DNA of 64,000 nucleotides from positions 186,001-250,000 of the forward strand of contig NZ_BOSE01000002.1 in assembly GCF_018403185.1 (NCBI RefSeq), read 5' to 3'. Of this stretch, positions 53,130 to 61,681 are shown piece after piece (within the stretch, counting starts at the first letter, position 1; every line of letters starts with the position of its first letter). A program made the position numbers and the translations under genes. Below the pieces are notes generated by a model. The model saw only the letters and a program-made list of their open reading frames with translations, was not told the DNA's origin and searched no databases. The stretch comes from Paenibacillus montaniterrae. Its GTDB lineage: Bacteria > Bacillota > Bacilli > Paenibacillales > Paenibacillaceae.

Positions 53130-54078
53130 CCGCTCCTTTCCTGATCAAGCTGCGGCTGCGGACAGCAATGAGCTCAGCCACAATACTAACCGCGATCTCC
53201 TCAGGCCCTTCGCCCCCTATAGCCAGCCCGACCGGCGCATGCACGAACGATGGCCTGGGCAAGCCTTCGAACAGATGGGCGATTCGCTTGCGCGATCCGA
53301 TCACACCAAGATAGATTGGCTCAATCGCCAGCAACAGCTCTAACATTTCCCGGTCTTTGCGAAGCTGATGGCTGCAGACGATAGCATAATCCGAAGATTG
53401 AATGCAAAGCGCAGCCACAATGTCCGCAGCCGATCCAACCGCCAGCTCAGCGTTAGGGAATCGCGCCGCATTTACAAGCTCTTCTCGCCAATCCGCTACT
53501 GCCATCCGGAAGCCGATACGACCTGCTAGTCTATACAGTGGATCAAGATCCTGCCCTGCTCCGAACAGCAGCAGACGCGGCTTGGGCAAAAACGTTTGCT
53601 CAAAGACAAGCTCTTCATCCTCGTGTCCGTTTTGAATGTTAGCCAACCCGTCAATCGACTTCAAATCGTAGCGCATGCCGTCGCCAAAACCGTAGCGGAG
53701 TAAACGAACCGTTTCACCTTTCTCAATCAAACTGTACGCAGTTCCTAACAGCTCTCGCAACAGCCCTGCAATCGGCTCAAGCAGAATACGCAGCTTGCCG
53801 CCACAGCCGATGGCATCTCCCCAGACAGCATCCTCTTCGGGAACCATATTATAGGTAATGATTTCGTAATCACCGCTCTTGAGTAAAGAAGACACTCTTA
53901 GCTGCAGATCAGTTTCGAGACAGCCTGGGCTCAAGCTGCCGATAGTCGCTCCACCTTCTGTAAGCAGCATCATTGCCCCCGTTTTGCGGTAGGCATGCCC
54001 CTCCACACCGACAATAGTCGCCAGCACTGTCGGCTCTGCCGAGGTTGAAGCCAAGCGCAGCACATCGTAAGCATCCAT
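53035..54078 (-). CDS. XdhC/CoxI-family maturation factor (PucA-like)
   Basis: The protein has an N-terminal XdhC domain (TVLATIVGVEGHAYRKTGAM, GGATIGSLSPGCLETDL) and a C-terminal Rossmann-like domain (PRLLLFGAGQDLDPLYRLAG, YIVCSH-like and PVGLAIGGEGPEEIAVSIVA). XdhC proteins insert or sulfurate the Mo cofactor of xanthine dehydrogenase. Length 347. AAGGAG precedes the ATG. As first gene of the operon, with the order maturation factor, MobA-like, large, FAD, Fe-S subunits, it resembles Bacillus pucABCDE but with large and FAD genes exchanged. Confidence 0.9.
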   Translation of the reverse strand: MDAYDVLRLASTSAEPTVLATIVGVEGHAYRKTGAMMLLTEGGATIGSLSPGCLETDLQLRVSSLLKSGDYEIITYNMVPEEDAVWGDAIGCGGKLRILLEPIAGLLRELLGTAYSLIEKGETVRLLRYGFGDGMRYDLKSIDGLANIQNGHEDEELVFEQTFLPKPRLLLFGAGQDLDPLYRLAGRIGFRMAVADWREELVNAARFPNAELAVGSAADIVAALCIQSSDYAIVCSHQLRKDREMLELLLAIEPIYLGVIGSRKRIAHLFEGLPRPSFVHAPVGLAIGGEGPEEIAVSIVAELIAVRSRSLIRKGADGAYALDRHLLGCRTEPKDGETQAIFGACRR

Positions 54079-54218
54079 GTCTCGTTTTTCTCCTTATGTA
54101 AATTGTCAGATCTAATCGCATTGCTTATCAATATAGTATGAATTACCTTGGGAATCATGACTGTTAGTTACGACGGCAGGCTGCCATACTGCTTATTCAG
54201 CCCATGGAACTCTAGTTT

Positions 54219-54264
54219 AAAACGAAAAAGAAGCAGACCATCATTTAGCTGATAGCCTGCTTCT
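54219..54264 (-). repeat. 46-bp direct repeat copy 2 (terminator-like)
   Basis: These bases are identical to 48531-48576. On the minus strand the copy lies 45 bp after the stop of the Gfo/Idh/MocA gene and folds as AGAAGCAG ... CTGCTTCT with a TTTTTCGTTTT tail, so it serves as that gene's terminator. Confidence 0.85.
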
Positions 54265-54271
54265 GCAACTT

Positions 54272-54296
54272 GCTTCGCTATTTCATATAGCGAAGC
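54272..54296 (-). terminator. Second hairpin after the Gfo/Idh/MocA gene
   Basis: GCTTCGCTA (54272-54280) pairs with TAGCGAAGC (54288-54296), directly downstream of the stop codon; the T run is weak. It stands in series with the repeat-borne terminator. Confidence 0.45.
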
Positions 54297-54308
54297 TATT
54301 TATTTCAA

Positions 54309-55334
54309 TTACGACTGAACTTTAATAACTTTGCCTGTTGCTTGTGATTCAAATGCGTCAAGAATAACCTTCAGGGACGCTCTGCCTTCCTCGCCAGTTA
54401 CGGCAGGCTCAGTATCATTGATGATAGAGTCTACAAATTTTTCAACGACAAAGCTTGAAAGCTGCTTCTCATTAGTGGAAATTTCGCCAGTTTGGTACTT
54501 GTTGATAGTGCCATCGCGCAGCTCGACAATAACTTGATCTACAGGATCAGTACCGATGCGCATTACGCCGTTTTCGCACCAAAGCACCGTGCTGTTATCC
54601 TCGCCCTTGTAGTACGTCCAGCTTGCTACAAGCGTACCAATTGCGCCAGATTGCATGCGAAGGATGCATGAAGCGTTGTCGTCGCTTTCTGTATCTTTCT
54701 TGTCGAGTGTGCCTACAAATGCTGCAACCTCGGAAACCTCATCGTCAAGCAGCCAGCGAATCAAATCTGATTTGTGAACGCCCAGATCGCCCATTGCGCC
54801 CATAATCGCTTCTTCCTTGCGGAAAAACCAGCTGTCAGCACCGTCAATGCTCCAAGCATCAGGGCCTGGATGTCCAAAGGAGGTGCGGAATGTCAATACT
54901 TTGCCCATTACACCCGTTTGCAAAATTTCTTTCGCTTTTTGATGCGGAGGCATAAAGCGCTGGTTGTGGCCAACCATCAGCTTTACATTGTTTGCTTTTG
55001 CTGCTTCGATCATGGCAGCTGCTTCTTCGTCAGTAACAGCCATTGGCTTTTCAACCAAAACATGCGCGCCTGCTTTTGCTGATTCAATTGTTTGTTCAGC
55101 GTGCAAGTAGTTTGGCGTACAAACGCTTACTGCATCCGGCTTTACAGCAGCCAGCATTTCCTTATAGTCGGCAAACGCTTGACCGCCGTGCTCGTTTGCA
55201 TACTGCTGAGCACGCTCAATAACAGGGTCAACAAAAGCAACTAGCTCAACATTCGAATTTTCTGCATACTCTGGAATATGACGATGCTTTGCGATTGATC
55301 CGCATCCAATTACAGCAACTCTTAGCTTAGACAT
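54309..55334 (-). CDS. Gfo/Idh/MocA-family sugar oxidoreductase
   Basis: An N-terminal Rossmann fold (VAVIGCGSIAKHRHIPEY) is followed by the EKP motif (HVLVEKPMAVTDEEA) and catalytic GDLGVHKSDLIRWLL, with His as expected for the second conserved motif. The 341-residue NAD(P)-dependent enzyme oxidises a sugar, inositol or their derivatives. It lies 44 bp downstream of the sugar isomerase gene on the same strand, so the two probably share one catabolic pathway. The ATG follows AAAGGGAGAG. Confidence 0.92.
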   Translation of the reverse strand: MSKLRVAVIGCGSIAKHRHIPEYAENSNVELVAFVDPVIERAQQYANEHGGQAFADYKEMLAAVKPDAVSVCTPNYLHAEQTIESAKAGAHVLVEKPMAVTDEEAAAMIEAAKANNVKLMVGHNQRFMPPHQKAKEILQTGVMGKVLTFRTSFGHPGPDAWSIDGADSWFFRKEEAIMGAMGDLGVHKSDLIRWLLDDEVSEVAAFVGTLDKKDTESDDNASCILRMQSGAIGTLVASWTYYKGEDNSTVLWCENGVMRIGTDPVDQVIVELRDGTINKYQTGEISTNEKQLSSFVVEKFVDSIINDTEPAVTGEEGRASLKVILDAFESQATGKVIKVQS

Positions 55335-55378
55335 TAAATGATCTCTCCCTTTAATTATAAGTTCAACTTAAACATGAA

Positions 55379-56158
55379 TTAAAATTGATTCAAGTAGTTC
55401 TGCTTCAGCCAATTCAAGCTTGTTTCAACAGCTTCAAGTGGCGGGTTGGTGCAGGAATCCTGCTCCACAATGATCCAATCGACATCTGCATCTGATGCTG
55501 CCTGAATGATGTCATTAAGCGCCAGGGAGCCTTCTCCCAATTCAACAGTGTCGATTGTTTTGCCAGGATCGCGGCTTTCCTTAAGGTAATCCTTAAGATG
55601 TACGATTGGCAGGCGTCCAGCGTATTTGGCAATATAGGCAACAGGGTCAATTCCTGAAAATTGAACCCAGCCAATATCCATCTCTACCTTCAAATTCTCA
55701 GCAGGAATGCGCTCGAACATCGCCTCAAATACCATTTGTCCGTCGATTTTAGTTGAGAATTCAAAGTCGTGGTTATGATACAGCAGTTCAATTCCTTGCT
55801 CTGTGCACGCTTTGCCGATTGCAGCCAAATCTACCAAATGCTGCTGCCAGGCCTCAGCACTGCGCAGCTCTTCCGGAAGCCATGGACAAACCGCATACTT
55901 GGAGCCAATCGTTTTCAAGTAATCAATTTCAGCCTGCAAATTGTCCTTCAAGCTGCTAAGCTGAATATGGCAGCCAATCGCTTTCAAGCCAAGCTCATCC
56001 AATAGCTCCTTCATGCGCGCTGCAGGAATATCGCCGTAATGAAAAAATTCCACACCTTCATAGCCTAATCCTGCTACATGACGCAGTGTTCCTTCAAAAT
56101 CAGCCGCAAGCTGATCTCGGACCGTAAACAATTGCAGACCAATGCCCATTCTTTTCAT
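55379..56158 (-). CDS. Sugar phosphate isomerase/epimerase (AP endonuclease-2-like TIM barrel)
   Basis: The N-terminal IGLQLFTVRDQLAADFEGTL, the metal-binding segments LLYHNHDFEF (His-Asn-His-Asp), VEMDIGWVQ, LPIVHLKDYLK and VEQDSC identify the xylose-isomerase-like TIM barrel. The ligands Glu, Asp, His and Glu are in the expected order. Length 259. AAAGGAGCG precedes the ATG. It pairs with the downstream oxidoreductase; such pairs often process inositols or ketosugars. Confidence 0.9.
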   Translation of the reverse strand: MKRMGIGLQLFTVRDQLAADFEGTLRHVAGLGYEGVEFFHYGDIPAARMKELLDELGLKAIGCHIQLSSLKDNLQAEIDYLKTIGSKYAVCPWLPEELRSAEAWQQHLVDLAAIGKACTEQGIELLYHNHDFEFSTKIDGQMVFEAMFERIPAENLKVEMDIGWVQFSGIDPVAYIAKYAGRLPIVHLKDYLKESRDPGKTIDTVELGEGSLALNDIIQAASDADVDWIIVEQDSCTNPPLEAVETSLNWLKQNYLNQF

Positions 56159-56279
56159 TGCACCCGCGCTCCTTTATATCATCCTATATTTTGTTTGATT
56201 TTGCTTAACTGAATATAAGTATAGCGCATACATTGTTGAAAAAATATTATTTGAATTAGCATAATCTTATGCGATTTTG

Positions 56280-57386
56280 TCATCTCTGTATATTTAACTC
56301 TTCTTTTCTACTAAAAAAGCCAGCCAACCATTGCAGCAGCGGAAATACAACAAAATAAATAAACAGCAGCCTGAACATTTGAAATATCGTAACAACTGTC
56401 GCGTCAACCTTTAGTGCAGCTGCAATAAGGCTCATCTGATCCATTCCGCCCGCCGCTGTGCTTAAAAAACTGGTTACGATATCAAGTCCTAGCATGCGGC
56501 TAAGCAACATCGCACAGCAATAGCTGAAAGCTAGTAAAATGATTGAGCTTGTCAGCCCCGTAACGACAACCTTCCACGGCAGCTTGATCATATCCGGCTT
56601 AAGCATAAGGCCAATGTAAGCACCGATTGCCAGTTGGGCAGCATGCAGCAGGCTGTCTGGCACCGCAATCGGCTGAATGCCTGCGACATTGACAGCAATT
56701 CCTACTAATACTGGCGCTAAAAAATAGGCAACCGGGAATTTCAGCTTCTCCCCAATAACTGCAGCACCATAGGCCAGCAGCAAATAAACAGCAAGCAGCC
56801 ACAAAGGAGTCGCTTCTATCTCAACTGGAGCAACATTAAGCTTGCCGCTAACGATAAACGGTACAATACTGACAATAGATAGCACGCGAATAATTTGAAA
56901 ATAAGTAACCGAACCGAGCTCTATTCCTTTATGTTCCTCAGCAAAGGCAACCGATTGTGAAAGTCCGCCGGGAATACTGGCAGTCAAAGCGGTCATAAAT
57001 GCCATGCCGGTCAGCTTCATCGTGATAAGAGCAAGTAGAATGCAAAATAATAGCAAAATAACATTGAGCAGCAGCATATAGAGCAAATAATGCCCCATGT
57101 TGGCAAATGCTGAAAGCGTAAAGGAGCTGCCGATCGCGGCGCCTAAAATGATGAGCGCAATATTTCTAAATGGTTTCGGCCAGCTCCATGACGTAGAAAT
57201 AGTGAGCTGCGACAGCATGACCGAAAAAATAGGGCCTAGCAGCCAAGGCATAGGCAAATGCAGAAGGCTGAACAGTAATACGCCCAAGCTGGCTGATGCA
57301 AGCACCTTTAATGTAGAATACAATTGTGAAGTCACTTCCTTGCTATTTACGGTCTGTTTTTTTTCAGTATACCAGCTTAGCACCAT
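56280..57386 (-). CDS. AbrB-family membrane protein (AbrB duplication family)
   Basis: About ten hydrophobic helices with two internally similar blocks, each beginning LPMPWLLGPIFSVM / FPVAYFLAPVLVG, identify the AbrB/ammonia-monooxygenase-regulator family of membrane proteins. The MTALTASIPGGLSQSVAFAE and TAAGGMDQMSLIA segments are characteristic. It is assigned as a putative transporter of unknown substrate. The start ATG has GGATGG upstream; a TTG start at the Gln-Leu of TSQLYSTL is also possible. Confidence 0.82.
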   Translation of the reverse strand: MVLSWYTEKKQTVNSKEVTSQLYSTLKVLASASLGVLLFSLLHLPMPWLLGPIFSVMLSQLTISTSWSWPKPFRNIALIILGAAIGSSFTLSAFANMGHYLLYMLLLNVILLLFCILLALITMKLTGMAFMTALTASIPGGLSQSVAFAEEHKGIELGSVTYFQIIRVLSIVSIVPFIVSGKLNVAPVEIEATPLWLLAVYLLLAYGAAVIGEKLKFPVAYFLAPVLVGIAVNVAGIQPIAVPDSLLHAAQLAIGAYIGLMLKPDMIKLPWKVVVTGLTSSIILLAFSYCCAMLLSRMLGLDIVTSFLSTAAGGMDQMSLIAAALKVDATVVTIFQMFRLLFIYFVVFPLLQWLAGFFSRKEELNIQR

Positions 57387-57401
57387 TGTTTACCATCCAA
57401 G

Positions 57402-57457
57402 TAAAAAAAGGAGTTGCTCAAAAAGTCAGTGAAAGCTGACAATCTGAGCAAACCCCT
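57402..57457 (-). terminator. Terminator downstream of yicI-like gene
   Basis: On the minus strand GTTTGCTCA ... TGAGCAAC close an interrupted stem with an inner GTCAGC/GCTGAC-like pair, followed by CCTTTTTTTAC. It lies about 100 bp after the stop codon. Confidence 0.65.
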
Positions 57458-57557
57458 CTCATTTGCTTGTGCTTGTTTATTGCTGCGGAGCAATGCACTC
57501 CTCCGCTAAAACCTTTAATAGCCGGTCGCGCTTACTTCACACGTTTATTTCAAACTC

Positions 57558-59879
57558 TTACGCAAGAGTGATGGTAAAGCTTGCATCGCCAACTGCGCCT
57601 AGTGAAATAACGCCGTCTTGAACTTGAGCGTCAATGCCCGCTACTGCTGCTGCAGATGCCTCGCCTTTAACTGCAATCGAAAGCGGCTTGCTTGCTCCTT
57701 TTAGCGTTACTGCAATGGTATTGCCAGTGCGCGCAGCTTCAACAGTAAGTGCTGCCTCGCCTTTTTCATTGCGCACTACCGTTTGTGCCGATGCGCCATC
57801 CTGCAAATTATGAAGCTGAAGCTGTACGCCATCAGCAAAGTCATAGTCAGGACGCTGATCATTGGCGCCGATTGGCAGAATGGTGTTTTCGCGAACGAAC
57901 AACGGCAGACTCATAAAGTCATGCGTTTCAGTTCTCCAAGTTCCGCCTTGTACAGTTTCGCCTGTTAGCAAGCTGTTCCATTTTCCTGCTGGCAAGTAGT
58001 ACGTAACCTCGCCTTCCTCGCTGAACACTGGCGCAACAAGCAAGGAGTCTCCCAGCATATATTGACGGTCCAATTGCTCTACCGCTGGATCGCCATGGAA
58101 TTCAAGCACCATTGCTCGCATCGCTGGTACGCCATGCTCATGCGCTTGAACCGCAGTATTGTACAGGTATGGCATAAGCTTGCTTTTTAGCTTCGTAAAT
58201 TTGCGTGTTACATCGACTGCCTCTTGATCATAATCCCAAGGCACTCGGTAAGATTTTGAACCGTGCAGACGGCTGTGGCTGGATAGCAAACCGAACTGCA
58301 GCCAGCGCTTGAACACATGGCTAGGTGCTGTATTTTCAAAGCCGCCGATATCATGGCTCCAGAAGCCGAAGCCTGACAAGCCTAGTGACAGCCCGCCGCG
58401 CAAGCTTTCTGCCATCGACTCATAATCCGCGTAGCAATCTCCGCCCCAGTGAACCGGGAACTGCTGACCGCCTGCTGTAGCAGAACGAGCGAATACCGCA
58501 GCTTCATTTTTGCCAAGCTTTTCTTCCAGGACGCCAAATACGCATTTATTGTATAGCTGGGTGTAGTAGTTATGCATTTTGTACGGATCAGAGCCATCAA
58601 AGTATACAACGTCTGTTGGAATACGCTCGCCGAAGTCCGTTTTGAAGCTGTCAACGCCCATATCAACCAGCTCGCGCAAATAAGACGCATACCATTCGCA
58701 GGCTGCTGGATTCGTAAAGTCAACCAGCGCCATGCCTGGCTGCCACAAATCCCATTGCCATACGTCGCCGTTTGGCTTTTTCACAAGATAACCGTTGGCT
58801 TTGCCTTCCTCAAACAAACGAGAGCGCTGGGCAATGTACGGATTAATCCATACGCAAATTCTTAAGCCGCGCTCCTTAAGACGAGCAAGCATGCCTTCCG
58901 GATCAGGGAATACAGATTCGTCCCATTTGAAGTCAGTCCAATGGAATTCCTTCATCCAGAAGCAATCGAAGTGGAATACATGCAGCGGCAAATCGCGCTC
59001 AACCATTCCATCTACGAAGGAGTTGACCGTTTGCTCATCATAATTTGTTGTAAAGGAGGTGCTGAGCCATAGACCAAACGTCCATGCTGGCGGCAGCGCT
59101 GGACGGCCAGTAAGCTGCGTATAGCGGTCAAGCACGCCTTTTAGATCCGGACCGTCGATGATGAAATATTCAAGAGATTCGCCAACTACGCTAAATTGAA
59201 CCTTCTTCACTTTCTCAGAAGCTACCTCAAGCGAAACAAGCTCTGGCTGATTAATAAATACGCCGTAGCCTTTATTCGTCAAGTAGAACGGTATGTTTTT
59301 ATAAGCTTGCTCGGAGCTTGTACCTCCGTCTTGATTCCAAATATCCACGGTTTGGCCATTTTTCACAAAAGCAGTAAAGCGCTCGCCCAAGCCGTAAACC
59401 CATTCGCCTACGCCAAGATCAAGCTCCTCGCGCACATAGGCGCGCTCTTTGCCTTCTGTAATATAAGCCATAGATTTTTGCTGGCTGCCTGTCAGACGTT
59501 TGCCATCCCGCAGGAAATCTACCTTCCATTCTGGACCTTTGGCGATGCGAACAGTCAAATTGCCGCTAGTCAAAGAGGCATATTGATCTGTTTCTTCAAT
59601 AACAGCATGGCTTTCAGCAGAAGCAGCCAGCTCAAAGTGAGGGCCAACATCTTGTACGCCTGCATGGTGGATAATTTTAACGCCAATTACACCAGGAAGC
59701 GGAGAGTGAAACTGAATCGTTAAAAGCATCGTATCGAGCATATTGGCACGAGTCAAAATTGGTCGTGGTGCTGCATACGCTGTCAAAACGCCATCTTTCG
59801 CGATAAAATCATGTGCCTGAACAGCTCCTTGAACATTGAATTGCTCATGGATTAGCCAGTTTCCGTTTTGGAATTTCAT
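57558..59879 (-). CDS. yicI: GH31 alpha-xylosidase (YicI-like)
   Basis: Length 773 and the catalytic motif SFKTDFGERIPTDVVY (nucleophile Asp about 415) match E. coli YicI (772 residues, Asp416). The acid/base Asp is in HWGGDCYADY (about D481; D482 in YicI). The enzyme hydrolyses terminal alpha-1,6-linked xylose from xyloglucan oligosaccharides. It lacks a signal peptide, so it is cytosolic. The upstream region holds an inverted repeat and a divergent AraC regulator. A terminator lies downstream. Confidence 0.92.
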   Translation of the reverse strand: MKFQNGNWLIHEQFNVQGAVQAHDFIAKDGVLTAYAAPRPILTRANMLDTMLLTIQFHSPLPGVIGVKIIHHAGVQDVGPHFELAASAESHAVIEETDQYASLTSGNLTVRIAKGPEWKVDFLRDGKRLTGSQQKSMAYITEGKERAYVREELDLGVGEWVYGLGERFTAFVKNGQTVDIWNQDGGTSSEQAYKNIPFYLTNKGYGVFINQPELVSLEVASEKVKKVQFSVVGESLEYFIIDGPDLKGVLDRYTQLTGRPALPPAWTFGLWLSTSFTTNYDEQTVNSFVDGMVERDLPLHVFHFDCFWMKEFHWTDFKWDESVFPDPEGMLARLKERGLRICVWINPYIAQRSRLFEEGKANGYLVKKPNGDVWQWDLWQPGMALVDFTNPAACEWYASYLRELVDMGVDSFKTDFGERIPTDVVYFDGSDPYKMHNYYTQLYNKCVFGVLEEKLGKNEAAVFARSATAGGQQFPVHWGGDCYADYESMAESLRGGLSLGLSGFGFWSHDIGGFENTAPSHVFKRWLQFGLLSSHSRLHGSKSYRVPWDYDQEAVDVTRKFTKLKSKLMPYLYNTAVQAHEHGVPAMRAMVLEFHGDPAVEQLDRQYMLGDSLLVAPVFSEEGEVTYYLPAGKWNSLLTGETVQGGTWRTETHDFMSLPLFVRENTILPIGANDQRPDYDFADGVQLQLHNLQDGASAQTVVRNEKGEAALTVEAARTGNTIAVTLKGASKPLSIAVKGEASAAAVAGIDAQVQDGVISLGAVGDASFTITLA

Positions 59880-59920
59880 CGTTTTCGCACAACCTTTCTA
59901 TGTTCATTATTAATTTGGAC

Positions 59921-59940
59921 AGTATAAAATGTGTTATACT
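59921..59940. promoter_or_regulatory. Inverted repeat in the yicI-araC intergenic region
   Basis: AGTATAA (59921-59927) and TTATACT (59934-59940) are a 7-bp inverted repeat with 6-bp spacer, 42-61 bp upstream of the yicI start. It may be an operator or overlapping -10 elements. Confidence 0.45.
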
Positions 59941-60017
59941 TGCATTATAGTGAGCTTTTTTTATTTAATCTAACAAAATAATGCTTGAATATAGCACGAT
60001 TTTGATGTTTGTAAAGG

Positions 60018-60935
60018 ATGAAGCCAGTTATGGATCTAACAATTAAAACTAGTCTGAAAGAAAACCGCCAGCATGGCAGTCACTCGTTTCCACTCGCATC
60101 CTATTGGATCGATCAAAATATAGCAGGAGCGCCTGCACTTGAATGTCATTGGCATGATGAGGTTGAGTTTTTTTATGTAATCGAAGGGGAAGTGCTGTTC
60201 CAGCTGAACACCGATTACTTTCCTGTGAAGGCTGGAGAAGCCGTATTTATTGAGAGCGGTGAAATTCACGCGGGACATGCTTATCATGATGCGACATGCA
60301 TGTATGGCGCGGTCGTTTTTGACAAGCAGCTGCTGTCCAGCTCCAGCTTTGACCATATTCAAGCCACTTTTATCGCACCATTTCTTGATCGTTCACGTAC
60401 CTTTCCTGCTCATATTACAGGAGAGACACGCTGGGGAAAGCAATTACTGTTTCAGCTAAGAGAGCTGCTGTCGATTTGCGATCAGCAGGAATTCGGCTTT
60501 GAGCTTGCTGCCAAGCAGCAGCTGCTTGCAATGCTTCATACGATTATGACGCAAGGCAAGTCTGCTAACAGGAGTGCAAAGGCTAGTCAAAACAGTACAA
60601 AGGCGCTGCGGCTGAAGAAAGCGATCAGCTATATGCAGTCCAACTACAATCAGCCTTTGAAAATTTCGCAAATCGCCCAGCAAATCCCGATGAGTGAAGG
60701 ACAATTTTGTCGTTTTTTCAAAAGCATGACTCGTCAAACACCAATCGAATATTTAAATTCATACCGTATTCGGCGCGCGGGCGAGCTTTTGCTTGATCCA
60801 AGCCATAAAATTTCTTCAGTCGCGCTTGATGTCGGCTTTGATCATATGAGCTATTTTGTTAAAGTATTTCGTCAGCAAATGAATTGCACACCTTCAGAAT
60901 TTCGCAAACGAATGCTGCAAGGAAGTTCGGACTAG
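60018..60935 (+). CDS. AraC-family transcriptional regulator with cupin sensor domain
   Basis: An N-terminal cupin (HWHDEVEFFYVIEGEVLFQL, then AGEAVFIESGEIHAGHAYH) probably binds a sugar. The C-terminal AraC domain has two helix-turn-helix units (LKISQIAQQIPMSEGQFCRF and ISSVALDVGFDHMSYFVKVF, with the diagnostic F-x-x-x-F/P-S-E-F end). The 305-residue regulator is divergent from yicI, so it likely controls that gene. ATG 60018 overlaps its own AAAGGATG site; ATG 60030 is an alternative start. The stop TAG is formed by the left TA of a MITE-like fragment. Confidence 0.88.
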   Translation: MKPVMDLTIKTSLKENRQHGSHSFPLASYWIDQNIAGAPALECHWHDEVEFFYVIEGEVLFQLNTDYFPVKAGEAVFIESGEIHAGHAYHDATCMYGAVVFDKQLLSSSSFDHIQATFIAPFLDRSRTFPAHITGETRWGKQLLFQLRELLSICDQQEFGFELAAKQQLLAMLHTIMTQGKSANRSAKASQNSTKALRLKKAISYMQSNYNQPLKISQIAQQIPMSEGQFCRFFKSMTRQTPIEYLNSYRIRRAGELLLDPSHKISSVALDVGFDHMSYFVKVFRQQMNCTPSEFRKRMLQGSSD

Positions 60936-60968
60936 GGCGTGTCTGAGAACCCGCCCAGACAGCCCTTA
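60933..60968. mobile_element. Fragment of the MITE-like element seen at 14247-14409
   Basis: TAGGGCGTGTCTGAGAACCC followed by a variant of the adjoining GAC-AGCCC segment repeats the right end of the 14247-14409 element. The other end is absent, so it is a solo terminal fragment. It forms the stop codon of the AraC gene. Confidence 0.65.
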
Positions 60969-61106
60969 ACATTTAATGAGAAAATTTTCATGCAATTCAG
61001 CTAATTTTTATTTTATATTCGCTTAATGTTTTATATTTTTTAAGGTAATCTTAAGGTTAGGTGTTTACACTATAGCCATACTAACGTAGTGTTGGAGGGT
61101 GATTAC

Positions 61107-61334
61107 ATGACAACTACACTTGTATTCCAAAATAAAGCAATTCCTGTATATATGAGTGAACAAAATAAAAAAGCAATGCGCAAGCTGGAAGCAATCCTGA
61201 ATCGCAAATGGGAAACCGGCAAGCAAGCACTTAAGCAGTGCCTGGCTACCTTGATCAGTATTGAAATTGTCGGCTCAGAAGCAACGCTTCATGCGCTGAC
61301 TGAGCATCACAGCCTGACGATTTCGCTGTACTAG
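61107..61334 (+). CDS. Small protein, 75 aa, unknown
   Basis: The ATG at 61107 follows GGAGGGTGATTAC. The protein reads MTTTLVFQNKAIPVYMSEQN, a helical basic stretch KKAMRKLEAILNRKW, then a hydrophobic/acidic end. It has no membrane helix and no Cys pair. No family is recognised. A strong terminator follows at 61393, supporting an independent transcript. Confidence 0.6.
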   Translation: MTTTLVFQNKAIPVYMSEQNKKAMRKLEAILNRKWETGKQALKQCLATLISIEIVGSEATLHALTEHHSLTISLY

Positions 61335-61392
61335 GCTTAAAGTGAATTGCTCTATACTTACGATTATCTCGCAATTTTTGACCCCACATATG

Positions 61393-61436
61393 AGGAGCTT
61401 TGTTCGCCACAGCTCAGGCGAACAAAGCTCCTTTTG
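61393..61436. terminator. Strong terminator after small gene 61107-61334
   Basis: AGGAGCTTTGTTCGCC (61393-61408) and GGCGAACAAAGCTCCT (61417-61432) form a 16-bp perfect stem followed by TTTTGG. Confidence 0.88.
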
Positions 61437-61445
61437 GTATAGGTT

Positions 61446-61646
61446 GTTTAAAAATTGGACTTTGATGACGTTGCGTTGCTTCGTCGCGGATTCGACGGCG
61501 AATCTTGAACCTAGCGATGGATTATGCTTCCGAAGTATGTTTCCTGCGGAAACATTTTAGGTGCTCACGTAGGACTGTCTACGCTGCGCTCCTCGTTTTC
61601 TACTAGCGTCCATGCTTCTTGGTCCTGAAAGCCGAGTATTTTAAAC
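61446..61646. repeat. Dispersed structured repeat, enlarged copy (201 bp)
   Basis: It starts GTTTAAAAATTGGAC and ends TATTTTAAAC like other family members, but carries about 30 extra bases including two small palindromes (GTTTCCTGCGGAAAC and GCTTCCGAAG). It lies between the convergent genes 61107-61334 and 61682-62944. Confidence 0.85.
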
Positions 61647-61681
61647 TTTTATTGGAATGTTTTGTTCAAAAACTTAATGCT

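Noticed and set aside
48531..54264. Insertion sequence or integrated element carrying the molybdenum hydroxylase genes
   Set aside because: No transposase, integrase, attachment site or tRNA was found; only the duplicated terminator supports insertion, so it is kept as a finding, not a mobile element.
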